Shown: positions 16,987-25,692, numbered from the stretch's first letter. The stretch: 64,000 nucleotides of DNA from Paractinoplanes ferrugineus (GCF_016862195.1 NZ_BOMM01000050.1:1-64000), one strand, 5' to 3'. The notes: a model not told the origin generated them from the letters alone. Program-made: numbers and translations.

Positions 16987-18908
16987 GCGGGCCGCGCCGG
17001 TTGTTCGCCGGTGGCTACCGGCCGTTCCGGGTCCGACGACCACGCCGACCACGAGCCCGGATAGAGCGCCGCGTCGATGCCGGCGACAGCCAAGGCGACG
17101 ATCTCGTGGGCGGCGGTCACCCCCGACCCGCAGTAGACACCGACCGGCCCGGTCAACGCGGCGAACCGCTCCCGCAGTTCGGCGGCCGTCCTGAACAGCG
17201 AGGTCCCGTCGCGCAGGTTGCCGGTGGTCGGCAGGTTGACCGCCCCCGGGATGTGCCCCGCCCGCGGATCGACCGGTTCGACCTCGCCGCGGTAGCGTTC
17301 GGCGGCGCGCGCGTCGACCAGGGTGCCGGTGCCCGGCAGCGCGGCCGCCTCGTCGGCGGTCAGGGTCGGCAGCTGCCCGCCGCGGAGCACGATCTCACTC
17401 GCCGGGCGCGGCCGCGCCACCCCGGTGACGACCGCATATCCCGCCGCCTGCCAGGCGGCCAGTCCGCCGTCGAGCAGGAGAACCTCCCGGACGCCCGCCC
17501 ACCGCAACAGCCACCAGGCCCGGGCCGCTGCGAGTCCGCCGGTGTTGTCGTAGACCACGACCCGGCCGGTGATCCCCCACCGCCGGGCGGCGGCCTGCAG
17601 CAGCTCGACCGAGGGCAGCGGGTGCCGCCCGCCCTCGGGTGAGCCCGGTGCGGCGAGCTCCGTCTCCAGATCGACGAAGACGGCCCCGGGCAGATGCCCG
17701 TCGCGGTAGTGCTGCTCGCCGTGCGGGTCGCCGAGCGCCCACCGCACGTCGAGCAGAACCGGCGGGTCCGCCTCGGCCGCTCGCCGGTGCAGCTCGTCGA
17801 CGCTGATCAGCACGGGCTTGCGGGCCGGGTCGTGGTCGCCCGCCGCGGTGGTCAGGCCGGGGAACGTGGCGGCCAGGTCGGCGTCGTCGAGGGAGCCGGG
17901 GGTGATGCCGTTGGTCCCGGCCCGGTGCACGCGGGCCTGGACGGCGGCGTTGGCCGGGGTGGGCACGCCGTGCAGGCGGCCGAGCAGGACGATCTCGCCA
18001 CTCAGGAAATCGATCTCGGTGCGGCCGGCGCGGGCCAGGCTCTGCCAGGTCGAGTTGCCGACGCGGGGGTGGCCGGGGATGTCGGCGACGCGGAAGTCCT
18101 GCCGCGGACGGCTGACCGGCGTGATGCCGGCGGCCCGGTAGACGGCATCGGCCTCCGCCCGCAGCCGGGCGAGCGCGACGTCCCGCAGCTCGCTGGGCCG
18201 GTAGAGCGCGTCGAGGCCGTTGACCAGGTTGCCGATCAGCTTGTCGGCCTTGTGGCCGACTATGTCGTCGACTGTGTGCACGGTGAATCCGCCGCGCCGC
18301 AGGTCGATCGCGACCCGCTCGGCGGCCGACGGCGGGCCCGGCTCGGCGCCCGGCGGGGCGGCGGCGGGGAAGCGGCCGAGCCAGAGGACGGCCGGGACCG
18401 GCCAAGCGTGGTTGACGACCTCGCCGGGGACGACGAACTGGGCCGGAATCCAGACGACGCCACCGATGACGTGGGTGAAACCGCGCAGCGCGATGCGCTC
18501 GCTGTCGAGTCCGTTCTGCAGGGTGACCACCGGTGTGTCGGTGGCGGCCAGGCCGGTGGTGCCGTCGGCACGCTTGACCGGACGCCAGGCCCACTCGCCG
18601 ACCGCGGCCTCGGTGTCCTGCGTCTTGGTGGCCAGGACGAGGACGTCCGCGTCGGTGAGGTCGACCTCGGCGGGGCCCGCGGCGGCCGGGACGCGGAGCT
18701 GGTGGGTGCCGTCGGGACGGACGTAGGCCAGGCCGTTCTCGCGCAGCGCGGCCAGCTGGGCGCCGCGGGCCACCAGCAGGGTGTCGACGCCGGCGCGGTG
18801 CAGCTCGGCGGCGATGGTAGCGCCCACGGCTCCAGCGCCGATCACCACGTACCGGATCGAATTGCCTGCATTATCGATAGCTTGAGTAGGATTTGTGGCG
18901 CTGGTCAT
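16983..18908 (-). CDS. Fusion: ketopantoate-reductase-like domain + tandem rhodanese sulfurtransferase
   Basis: 641 residues; ATG at 18908 has GGAGG 6 nt upstream. Residues about 18-345 are an ApbA/PanE-type NAD(P)-dependent reductase: Rossmann motif GAGAVG at 24-29, VLATKTQDT, and the conserved KADKLIGNLVNGLDALYRP helix with its catalytic Lys region. Residues about 366-640 form two rhodanese domains as in 3-mercaptopyruvate/thiosulfate sulfurtransferases (VLLDVRWALGDPHGEQHYRDGHLPGAVFVD split across the first domain). The active-site loop of the second is CGSGVT with Cys593. The junction holds a GTG codon at 17813 that would be a normal rhodanese start, so the fusion may be a lost stop or a true bifunctional enzyme. 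It probably handles a sulfur-containing oxo acid; divergent from the LysR gene. Confidence 0.85.
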   Translation of the reverse strand: MTSATNPTQAIDNAGNSIRYVVIGAGAVGATIAAELHRAGVDTLLVARGAQLAALRENGLAYVRPDGTHQLRVPAAAGPAEVDLTDADVLVLATKTQDTEAAVGEWAWRPVKRADGTTGLAATDTPVVTLQNGLDSERIALRGFTHVIGGVVWIPAQFVVPGEVVNHAWPVPAVLWLGRFPAAAPPGAEPGPPSAAERVAIDLRRGGFTVHTVDDIVGHKADKLIGNLVNGLDALYRPSELRDVALARLRAEADAVYRAAGITPVSRPRQDFRVADIPGHPRVGNSTWQSLARAGRTEIDFLSGEIVLLGRLHGVPTPANAAVQARVHRAGTNGITPGSLDDADLAATFPGLTTAAGDHDPARKPVLISVDELHRRAAEADPPVLLDVRWALGDPHGEQHYRDGHLPGAVFVDLETELAAPGSPEGGRHPLPSVELLQAAARRWGITGRVVVYDNTGGLAAARAWWLLRWAGVREVLLLDGGLAAWQAAGYAVVTGVARPRPASEIVLRGGQLPTLTADEAAALPGTGTLVDARAAERYRGEVEPVDPRAGHIPGAVNLPTTGNLRDGTSLFRTAAELRERFAALTGPVGVYCGSGVTAAHEIVALAVAGIDAALYPGSWSAWSSDPERPVATGEQPARPA

Positions 18909-18942
18909 CTGACTCCTCCGAGCGGGCGCGGTACCGCCAGCA

Positions 18943-18996
18943 TCACCCCGCGGCGGGCCGCCTGTCCAATGCCGATCCTTGATCGCAACAGCACAC
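18943..18996 (-). CDS. Short upstream reading frame with three consecutive Cys codons (possible leader peptide)
   Basis: A 17-codon frame starting GTG at 18996 reads MCCCDQGSALDRRPAAG and stops 34 bp before the start of the reductase-rhodanese gene. Codons 2-4 are TGC-TGT-TGC. Runs of the regulatory amino acid are the hallmark of attenuator peptides, and the downstream product is a sulfurtransferase. The Shine-Dalgarno is weak (AGAAG, close to the start) and the frame could be chance, so this is a hypothesis. Confidence 0.25.
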   Translation of the reverse strand: MCCCDQGSALDRRPAAG

Positions 18997-19030
18997 AACT
19001 TCTTATCGATCGACTGTTAGCGTCCGGGGC

Positions 19031-19870
19031 ATGGGACCCGTGCTGGACATCGTGGCGCTGCGCAGCCTCGCGGCGGTGGCCGACTACGGCGGCTTCCACC
19101 GGGCCGCCGCCACGCTGCGGGTCAGCCAGTCGGCGGTGAGCCAGCACATCCGGCGGCTGGAGAAGGTGCTCGGCCGGGCGATCGTCGAGCGACATGGGCG
19201 TACGTCCGTCTTCACCCCGGACGGCCAGGCGCTCCTCGCCGAGGCCCGGCGCATCCTGGCCGCGCATGACGAGGGATTGCGGCGCCTGGTCGGGCCCGAG
19301 TGGCCGACCATCACCGTCGGCGCCACCGAGCACGCGGCCGACCTGATCCTGCCCGCCATCACCGCCGCGCTGCCGCGTCACGAGGTGCGGTTCCGCCTCG
19401 ACCGCACCCGCCGCCTCGACGCCGCCATCGACCAGGGCGCTCTCGATCTCGCGGTCTATCTCGCCGAGGCGTCCTCGGCCGACGGCATCCTGATCGGCTC
19501 GCTGCCGCTGAGCTGGTACTGCGCCGAGAGCTGGCATCCGCCCACCGACCGGGGCTGGCCGGTCGTCGCCATCGCGGAGCCCTGCGTGCTGCGCCGCCGC
19601 GCACTGGCCACGCTGTCGGCGCGTGGTCTCGATCCGTACGTCGTCTGTGACAGCGGTTACGTGGCGGGCGTTTTCGACGCCGTCCGCTCCGGGCTCGGCG
19701 TGGCGCTGATGGCGACCGCCGCCACCGTGCCGCCGGGCCTCGCCGAGCGCACCGATCTGCCGCCGGCCCCGCCGGCGCCGCTCAGCCTGCGCACCCGGGT
19801 CGGGACCGATCCCACCCTGGCCGCGGCGGTGACCGACGTCCTGCGCCGGGCCTTCGCGGGACCGCGCTGA
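19031..19870 (+). CDS. LysR-family transcriptional regulator
   Basis: 279 residues. The N-terminal winged helix is clear (IVALRSLAAVADYGGFHRAA, TLRVSQSAVSQHIRRLEKVL, GRAIVERHGRTSVFTPDGQA), followed by a periplasmic-binding-like effector domain ending in GVALMATAATVPPG. It sits between the leftward flavin reductase/oxidase/rhodanese operon and the rightward hydrolase-monooxygenase-ABC transporter operon, a position from which it probably activates both upon binding a pathway compound. The ATG at 19031 has a poor ribosome binding site, but no better start exists before the HTH. Confidence 0.93.
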   Translation: MGPVLDIVALRSLAAVADYGGFHRAAATLRVSQSAVSQHIRRLEKVLGRAIVERHGRTSVFTPDGQALLAEARRILAAHDEGLRRLVGPEWPTITVGATEHAADLILPAITAALPRHEVRFRLDRTRRLDAAIDQGALDLAVYLAEASSADGILIGSLPLSWYCAESWHPPTDRGWPVVAIAEPCVLRRRALATLSARGLDPYVVCDSGYVAGVFDAVRSGLGVALMATAATVPPGLAERTDLPPAPPAPLSLRTRVGTDPTLAAAVTDVLRRAFAGPR

Positions 19871-19879
19871 GCAACCGAT

Positions 19880-19927
19880 AAGGGTTCGCGATCGGACCGA
19901 TCGCGAATCGTCGTCGGACGAACCCTT
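19880..19927. promoter_or_regulatory. Nested inverted repeats downstream of the LysR gene
   Basis: An inner perfect palindrome (11-bp arms TTCGCGATCGG/CCGATCGCGAA around one base, 19885-19907) is nested in an outer repeat (AAGGGTTCG at 19880 and CGAACCCTT at 19919-19927), which is followed by TTTTC. The two hairpins are mutually exclusive. It could be the LysR terminator, an operator, or a leader attenuator for the following operon. Confidence 0.5.
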
Positions 19928-19934
19928 TTCAAAA

Positions 19935-19953
19935 ACCTATTGAGTTGGTAGGT
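19935..19953. promoter_or_regulatory. Short dyad upstream of the hydrolase-monooxygenase-ABC operon
   Basis: ACCTATTGAGTTGGTAGGT has 5-bp arms (ACCTA/TAGGT) around nine bases and lies 38 bp before the first gene of the rightward operon. Position and symmetry fit an operator or part of the promoter. The binding protein is unknown; the LysR protein is one candidate. Confidence 0.35.
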
Positions 19954-19991
19954 CTTATAGGGATTCCCGCTCCGACATCGGAAGGCCCACC

Positions 19992-20729
19992 ATGACGCTC
20001 GCCCAGTCCGACGCCATCCTCACCTGGACCGAGCCCGACCCGGTGCCGCTGCGCGGGACGCTCATCGTGCTCCCCGGCCGGGGCGAGTCCCCCCAGGTCT
20101 ACGAGCGGTTCGGCCGCCGGTTGGCCACCGACGCCTACCGCGTGCACGTCGTCGAGGCTCCCACCGACGCCGCCGCGATCACCCGTGACCAGGTCGACGG
20201 GCTGCTCGCGACCGCCGACCCGGAGCGCCCGGTCGTGCTCGTCGGCGCCGACGCCGGCGCCGCCTACGCGGCCCACCTGGCCGCGACCACCCCGGCCCCG
20301 TTCACCGCCCTGGTGCTCGCCGGTCTGCCGGTCACCGTGAGCGCCGCCCCGGCCCGGAGCTGGGACGACGAGTTGGACGCGCGCTCGTCCTGCCCGACCC
20401 ACCGCGCCCGGATCAGCCGGGCCGGCGTGCGCCCGGCCGAACTCTTCGCCGACCTGCCGGCCGAGTGGTTCGACGCGACGACACCAGAGCGGATCTCCGT
20501 ACCGGTGCTCGGCATCCACGGTCGCGCCGACCCGATCAGCCCGGTCGACGAGGCCCTCGCCTGGTACGCCCGCGTCCCGCGGGCCGAGCTCATCGGCATC
20601 GCCGGCGCCCCGCACGACGCCCTCAACGACCAGACCCACCGCACCGTCGCGGCCTCCATCGTGCTCTTCCTCGAGCGACTCCGGGCCGGGGGCGACCTCG
20701 CGCCGATCGCGATCGCCGAAACCCTTTAG
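19992..20729 (+). CDS. Alpha/beta-hydrolase with Asp at the nucleophile position
   Basis: 245-residue alpha/beta-hydrolase fold protein. TLIVLPGRGESPQVYERF is the strand-3 oxyanion loop, VVLVGADAGAAYAAHLAA the nucleophile elbow, and GIHGRADPISPVDEALAWY and GAPHDALNDQTHR carry the acid and the His. In the elbow GADAG, the residue normally Ser in esterases is Asp87, as in haloalkane dehalogenases and epoxide hydrolases. The rest does not show the dehalogenase cap or the epoxide-hydrolase tyrosines, so chemistry is open. First gene of a six-gap-free operon with the monooxygenase 12 bp downstream (GAGAGGA ribosome binding site between). Confidence 0.8.
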   Translation: MTLAQSDAILTWTEPDPVPLRGTLIVLPGRGESPQVYERFGRRLATDAYRVHVVEAPTDAAAITRDQVDGLLATADPERPVVLVGADAGAAYAAHLAATTPAPFTALVLAGLPVTVSAAPARSWDDELDARSSCPTHRARISRAGVRPAELFADLPAEWFDATTPERISVPVLGIHGRADPISPVDEALAWYARVPRAELIGIAGAPHDALNDQTHRTVAASIVLFLERLRAGGDLAPIAIAETL

Positions 20730-20741
20730 AGAGGATCCGCA

Positions 20742-21941
20742 ATGCCTTCCTTCGACGAGAACATCCCGGCCACCGCGTCGCCCGAGGTCGAGTTCATCAG
20801 CCTCACCCACCTCAACCCATCGACCGAGCTGAACCCGATGCCCGGCCGCGGGATCGACCTCGACTACTTCCGCCGCTACGTGCGCTCGCTGGAGGAGGGC
20901 GGCTACGACTACACGCTGCTGCCGTACGGGGCGTCCAGCGCCGACTCGTTCGTCACCGCCAGCGCGGTCGGACAGCTCTCCGAGCACGTCCGGCCGATCG
21001 TCGCGCTGCGCCCGAACACCACCTTCCCGACCGTCGGCGCGCAGAAGCTGGCCACCCTCGACCAGCTCACCGAGGGCCGCGCGGTGGTCCACCTGATCTC
21101 CGGCGGCAGCGACGCCGAACAGGCCCGGCAGGGCGACTACCTGCCCAAGGCCAAGCGGTACGCCCGCACCTCGGAGTACATCGACATCCTGCGCCGATCG
21201 TGGACCGCGCCGGCCGCGTTCTCCCACCACGGCGAGTTCTACAGGTTCGACGACTTCGGCCCCGGTTTCGCACCCCACAAGAGCACGATCCCGATCTCGA
21301 TCGGCGGCCAGTCCGACGAGGCGTTCGCGGTCGGCGGGGCCAAGGCCGACATCTTCAGCTTCTGGGGCGAGCCCCTCGACGACCTGCGCGGCGAGATCGA
21401 CCGGGTGCACGGCATCGCCCGCGCGGCCGGCCGTACCACGTTGCCGCGCATCTGGGTGACCTTCCGCCCGATCATCGCCCGCACCGACGAACTGGCCTGG
21501 GAAAAGGCGCACGACTACGTCAGCCGGATCGCGGCCAACTTCGCCAAGGTGCGCCCGCCGGCGGCCGGCACCGACCCGCAGAACGTCGGCTCGCAGCGCG
21601 CGCTCGCCTTCGCCGACCGTTCCGAGCTCTACGACCGGGCACTGTGGACCAAAACGGCGGCGGTGACCAACGCGGCCGGCGCGTCCACCGCGCTCGTCGG
21701 TTCGCCCGAGACGGTGGCCGCCGCGATCCTCGACTACGTCGACCAGGGCGCGTCGCTGGTGTCGATCCGCGGCTACGACACCCTCGCCGACGCCGTCGAC
21801 TACGGCCGCCACATCCTGCCGCTCGTCCGCCAGGAACTCGCCCACCGCAAGGCCACCGGCCGGCGCAGCGATTTCCAGGCCGAGCACCTCGGCAACTACG
21901 GCGCCGAGTACGGCGAGTTCGCCACCGCGAGCCGGTCGTGA
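20742..21941 (+). CDS. LLM-class FMN-dependent monooxygenase (SsuD/NtaA-like)
   Basis: 399-residue bacterial-luciferase-family enzyme that uses reduced FMN and O2. Conserved stretches include ALRPNTTFPTVGAQKLATLD, GRAVVHLISGGSDAEQARQG, YLPKAKRYARTSEYIDILRR and PISIGGQSDEAFAVGG, all close to alkanesulfonate monooxygenases. Those enzymes cleave C-S bonds of sulfonates, and this could do the same to a related sulfur compound, but LLM enzymes also oxidise amines and ketones. Reduced flavin is presumably supplied by the reductase at 15126. The stop overlaps the GTG of the acyl-CoA-dehydrogenase-like gene (GTGA). Confidence 0.92.
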   Translation: MPSFDENIPATASPEVEFISLTHLNPSTELNPMPGRGIDLDYFRRYVRSLEEGGYDYTLLPYGASSADSFVTASAVGQLSEHVRPIVALRPNTTFPTVGAQKLATLDQLTEGRAVVHLISGGSDAEQARQGDYLPKAKRYARTSEYIDILRRSWTAPAAFSHHGEFYRFDDFGPGFAPHKSTIPISIGGQSDEAFAVGGAKADIFSFWGEPLDDLRGEIDRVHGIARAAGRTTLPRIWVTFRPIIARTDELAWEKAHDYVSRIAANFAKVRPPAAGTDPQNVGSQRALAFADRSELYDRALWTKTAAVTNAAGASTALVGSPETVAAAILDYVDQGASLVSIRGYDTLADAVDYGRHILPLVRQELAHRKATGRRSDFQAEHLGNYGAEYGEFATASRS

Positions 21942-23086
21942 GCTTCCCCGCCCCCGATCTCGCCCCGGACGCGCTGGCCGGAGTCACCGAGGAGATCGCG
22001 GCGACCGCCGCCGACTACGACCGCACCGGCGAACTGCCGTGGAAGGGCATCGAGGCCGCACACCGGGCCGGGCTGCTCACCGCGACCGTCGGCACCCAGT
22101 TCGGCGGCCCCGGGCTGGGACCGCGCGACACCGCCCGGATCCTCACCGCGATCGGCGAGGGGGACGCCTCGGTCGGCCTGCTCGCCGCCAACGTGCTCAT
22201 GTCGCACGCCGGGCAGGCCGCCCGCCCGCACTGGCCGGAAGCGTTCTACGCCGACCTGCTCGCGCGTTCCGAGACGGGGCCGGCGCTGGTGAACGCGATC
22301 CGCGCGGAGCCGGAGCTGGGCGCTCCGGCCCGCGGCGGCCTGCCGAAAACCACCGCCACCCGCGACGGCGACGACTGGGTGCTCAACGGCCGCAAGGCGT
22401 ACGCCACCGGCGGCGCCGGCCTGGCCTACCACGTGGTGTGGGTGCTCGCCGACGACGGTCGCGTCGGGCACCTGATCGTCCCCGGCGACCGGCCCGGGAT
22501 CAGCTGGGTCGACACCTGGGACCACCTGGGCCTCCGCGCCTCCAACACCCACGACGTGGTGTACGACGACGTCCGGGTGCCCGCCGCGGCGTTCGTCGAG
22601 ATCCCGCGCGGCCCCGACGGCGTCTATCGCGACCCGGCCGCCACGGCCGGCCCGCAGAGCTTCGGCCACCCGGCCCTCTACATCGGGGTCGCCCGTGCGG
22701 CCCGGTCGGCGTTCGCCGAGTTCGCCCGCAACCGGGTGCCGGCCGCGCTGGGCAAGCCGATCGCCCGGACCGAGCGCATCCAGGCGGTGGCCGGCGAGAT
22801 CGACCTGCGGATAACCGAGGCCGAGACCCTGCTGCACGGCGCGCTGCTGCGCCTGGAAGCCGGCGACCCGATCGCGGCCGAGCTGTCGAACCTCAAGGTC
22901 GCGATCGCCCGGTCGGTGATCGCCGCCACCCAGACCGCGGTGGCCGCCCTCGGTAATCCCGGCCTGTCCCGGCACCACTCGCTCGAACGCCATCTGCGCG
23001 ACGCGCTCTGCATCCGTGTTCACCCGCCGCAGGAGGACACCGTCCTGCTCGCGAGCGGCCGCCGCATTCTCACCGAAGGAAGATAG
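21938..23086 (+). CDS. Acyl-CoA dehydrogenase-like flavoprotein (possibly DszC/SfnC-type monooxygenase)
   Basis: 382 residues from GTG at 21938, overlapping the upstream stop. N-terminal helical domain (KGIEAAHRAGLLTATVGTQF), GEGDASVGLLAANVLMSHAG, the beta-domain with VLNGRKAYATGGAGLAYHVV and WDHLGLRASNTHDVVYDDVR, and a C-terminal helical domain. The catalytic Glu of true dehydrogenases is not evident to me. In sulfur-scavenging clusters such proteins are flavin-dependent monooxygenases (DszC, SfnC) rather than dehydrogenases. The neighbouring LLM monooxygenase and flavin reductase support that reading, but it is an inference. Confidence 0.85.
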   Translation: MSFPAPDLAPDALAGVTEEIAATAADYDRTGELPWKGIEAAHRAGLLTATVGTQFGGPGLGPRDTARILTAIGEGDASVGLLAANVLMSHAGQAARPHWPEAFYADLLARSETGPALVNAIRAEPELGAPARGGLPKTTATRDGDDWVLNGRKAYATGGAGLAYHVVWVLADDGRVGHLIVPGDRPGISWVDTWDHLGLRASNTHDVVYDDVRVPAAAFVEIPRGPDGVYRDPAATAGPQSFGHPALYIGVARAARSAFAEFARNRVPAALGKPIARTERIQAVAGEIDLRITEAETLLHGALLRLEAGDPIAAELSNLKVAIARSVIAATQTAVAALGNPGLSRHHSLERHLRDALCIRVHPPQEDTVLLASGRRILTEGR

Positions 23087-24712
23087 ATGCGCCTCCGACC
23101 CATGATCGCGGCAACCGCGGTCCTCGCCCTGGCCGCCTGCGGCGGGAACTCGGCGGGAGACTCCGGCGAGCCGAAGGGCGGCGGCACCCTCAGGGTGTCG
23201 TTCTGGCCGGACAACCCGACGTTCTCCTGCATCGACCCGTTCCAGGTCTACTGGATCGAGAGCCGAACGATCATCCGCAACTACGCCGACTCGCTCACCG
23301 ACCAGGACCCACAGACCGGCAAGATCGTGCCCTGGCTCGCCAAGACCTGGGAGATCAGCCCGGACGCCCTGACCTACACCTTCCACCTGCGCGACGACGT
23401 CACCTTCGCCAACGGCAGGAAGCTGGACGCGCAGGCCGTCGCCGACAACGCCACCGGCTGGATCCAGACCGTCAAGGACACCAACGGCGCCGCCTACGGC
23501 TCGTCGTACATCCAGGGCCTGACCGGCGCGACGGTGACCGACCCGCACACCGTGGTGTTCCGGCTGAGCAAGCCGAATTCGTCGTTCCTGCAGGCCACCT
23601 CCACCACCAACCTGGCCATCACCGACCCGGCCGAGTTCCGGCTCACCCCGGCCGAGCGGTGCACCGGCAAGGGCGTGGTCGGCTCCGGCCTGTTCCAGCT
23701 CGACCACTACACCGCCAAGGTCGAGACCGTCCTGACCAAGCGGCCCGGCTACGCGTGGGGCTCGGCGCTGTCCACCAACACCGGTGAGGCCAAACTCGCC
23801 AAGGTCGTCTTCAACTACGTGGCCGAGGACAGCGTCCGCACCGGCAACCTGATCAGCGGCGCCACCGACATCGCGTGGCCGCGCAACCCGTTCAGCCCGC
23901 AGGACGAGCAGCTGATCAGCAAGTCCGGCGACAAGGTCGAGGCCCGGTCACTGCCCGGCGTCTCGCTGACCCTGTTCGGCAACGTCAGTGCCGGTCACCC
24001 GCTCAGCGACCCGGCGCTGCGGCAGGCGCTCTTCAAGGCGATCGACGTCAAGACGTACGCGACCACGCTCTACGGCGCCACCTACCCGATCGTCGAGGGG
24101 CCGTTCGACCGGGCCACGCCGTACTTCAAGTCCCAGGCGGCCAAGCTCGCCTACGACCCGGACGGCGCGGGCAAGGCGCTGGACGCGGTCGGCTGGCTGG
24201 TCGGCGCCGACGGCATCCGCGCGAAGAACGGCGCGAAGCTGACCATCGACTACCCACTGACCACCTTCAACCCGGGCGCCGAGCTGTTGCAGGCCCAGCT
24301 CAAGAAGGTCGGCATCGACCTGAAGCTGCGCCAGCTCACCACCGCCCAGTCGGCAACCTATCTCAAGGAGGGCAGCTACGACCTGACCTCCACCTACTTC
24401 ACCCGGGCCGACCCCGGCGCGCTGCAGTTCATCATCAATCCCGAGGTCGCCAACTCCAAGGCGCTCGCCCGGCAGGCGGCCGCCCCGGCGGAGACCGCAC
24501 AGATCCAGGCGCTGTTCAAGAAGGCGCTCGAGACCACCGACCCGGCGTCGGCCGGCAAGGCCTACGGCGAGTTGCAGGACTACCTCGTCGACAACGCCAT
24601 CACCTTCCCGCTCGCCGAGCGGGTGCAGAAGGCCGGCGTCTCCGGCAAGGTGCACGGGTTCGCGTTCACGTCGGAGAGCTTCCTCAGGCTCAACGACGTC
24701 TGGAAGGACTGA
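23087..24712 (+). CDS. ABC transporter substrate-binding lipoprotein (SBP family 5)
   Basis: 541-residue extracytoplasmic binding protein of the oligopeptide/nickel class. Signal peptide with lipobox ALAAC (Cys18), then GGGTLRVSFWPDNPTFSCID, IVPWLAKTWEISPDALTYTF and HLRDDVTFANGRKLDAQAVA are the family-5 signatures. Starts directly at the stop codon of the previous gene with a GAAGGAAG ribosome binding site. Despite the family name, many members bind small non-peptide molecules; its place here suggests it captures the substrate of the flavin enzymes. Confidence 0.93.
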   Translation: MRLRPMIAATAVLALAACGGNSAGDSGEPKGGGTLRVSFWPDNPTFSCIDPFQVYWIESRTIIRNYADSLTDQDPQTGKIVPWLAKTWEISPDALTYTFHLRDDVTFANGRKLDAQAVADNATGWIQTVKDTNGAAYGSSYIQGLTGATVTDPHTVVFRLSKPNSSFLQATSTTNLAITDPAEFRLTPAERCTGKGVVGSGLFQLDHYTAKVETVLTKRPGYAWGSALSTNTGEAKLAKVVFNYVAEDSVRTGNLISGATDIAWPRNPFSPQDEQLISKSGDKVEARSLPGVSLTLFGNVSAGHPLSDPALRQALFKAIDVKTYATTLYGATYPIVEGPFDRATPYFKSQAAKLAYDPDGAGKALDAVGWLVGADGIRAKNGAKLTIDYPLTTFNPGAELLQAQLKKVGIDLKLRQLTTAQSATYLKEGSYDLTSTYFTRADPGALQFIINPEVANSKALARQAAAPAETAQIQALFKKALETTDPASAGKAYGELQDYLVDNAITFPLAERVQKAGVSGKVHGFAFTSESFLRLNDVWKD

Positions 24713-24714
24713 CC

Positions 24715-25692
24715 ATGACCCGGTACGTCATCGGGCGGGTGGTCCAGGCGGGCGCCGTCCTGTGGGCGGCGTTCACGCTCACCTTCGCCATCCTCTACCT
24801 GCTGCCCAGCGACCCGATGGAGCTTCAGCTCGCCGCCGCCGGGGTCCAGCAGGACAGCCTCACACCGGACCAGCTGGCCGGGATGAAGCACCGGTTCGGC
24901 CTCGACCAGTCGATCTGGGCGCAGTACTGGCACCACCTGACCGGCGTGCTGCACGGCGATTTCGGCACCTCGCTCAGTCAGCAGGTACCGGTCAGCGACC
25001 TCATCACCCAGCGGATCGGCGGCACCCTGACGCTCAGCGCGAGCGCCGCCGTCCTGTCGCTGATCACCGGCGCGACGCTGGCCTACCTGGCCACGTTCGC
25101 CCGCTGGAACCCGCTGCGGGTGTTCCTGACCCGGCTGCCCGCCTTGGGCGCGTCGTTCCCGCAGTTCTTCGTGGCGCTGTTCCTCATCCAGTTCTTCTCG
25201 TTCCAGCTCGGCTGGTTGCCGGCCACCGGCAACCAGGGCGTGCGGTCGCTGGTCATGCCGATCGTCACGATCAGCGTGCTCACCTCGTCCGTACTCGCTC
25301 AGGTTCTGATCAAGAGCTTCGACCAGACCCTGCGGCAGCCCTACATCGCCACCGCGCGGGCCAAAGGCCTGTCGCGGTCGGCGGTGCACCTCAAGCACGC
25401 CTTCCGCAACGCGGCCCTGCCCGCCATGACCATCCTCGGCGTCCTCGTCGGCCTCACGGTGACCAGCTCGATCGTGGTCGAGACGGTGTTCACCCGCGAG
25501 GGCGTCGGCAAGCTCGCCCAGGAATCGGTGCTGTCCCAGGACGTGCCGGTCGTGCTCGCCGTGGTGACCGTGGCGGCGGCCATGTTCGTGCTGGTCAACC
25601 TGATCGTCGACCTGCTCTACCCACTGCTCGACCCGCGGATCTCGCACACCCGGGGCCGGGTCCGCCCCGCCCCGGAGGTGGTGCCGGTATGA
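24715..25692 (+). CDS. ABC transporter permease (DppB-like)
   Basis: 325-residue integral membrane protein, first permease of the importer. It opens with MTRYVIGRVVQAGAVLWAAF and a first transmembrane helix, has the DFGTSLSQQVPVSDLITQRI segment typical of DppB/OppB, and the cytoplasmic EAA loop YIATARAKGLSRSAVHLKHA that couples to the ATPase. ATG at 24715 is 2 bp after the binding-protein stop. Confidence 0.94.
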   Translation: MTRYVIGRVVQAGAVLWAAFTLTFAILYLLPSDPMELQLAAAGVQQDSLTPDQLAGMKHRFGLDQSIWAQYWHHLTGVLHGDFGTSLSQQVPVSDLITQRIGGTLTLSASAAVLSLITGATLAYLATFARWNPLRVFLTRLPALGASFPQFFVALFLIQFFSFQLGWLPATGNQGVRSLVMPIVTISVLTSSVLAQVLIKSFDQTLRQPYIATARAKGLSRSAVHLKHAFRNAALPAMTILGVLVGLTVTSSIVVETVFTREGVGKLAQESVLSQDVPVVLAVVTVAAAMFVLVNLIVDLLYPLLDPRISHTRGRVRPAPEVVPV

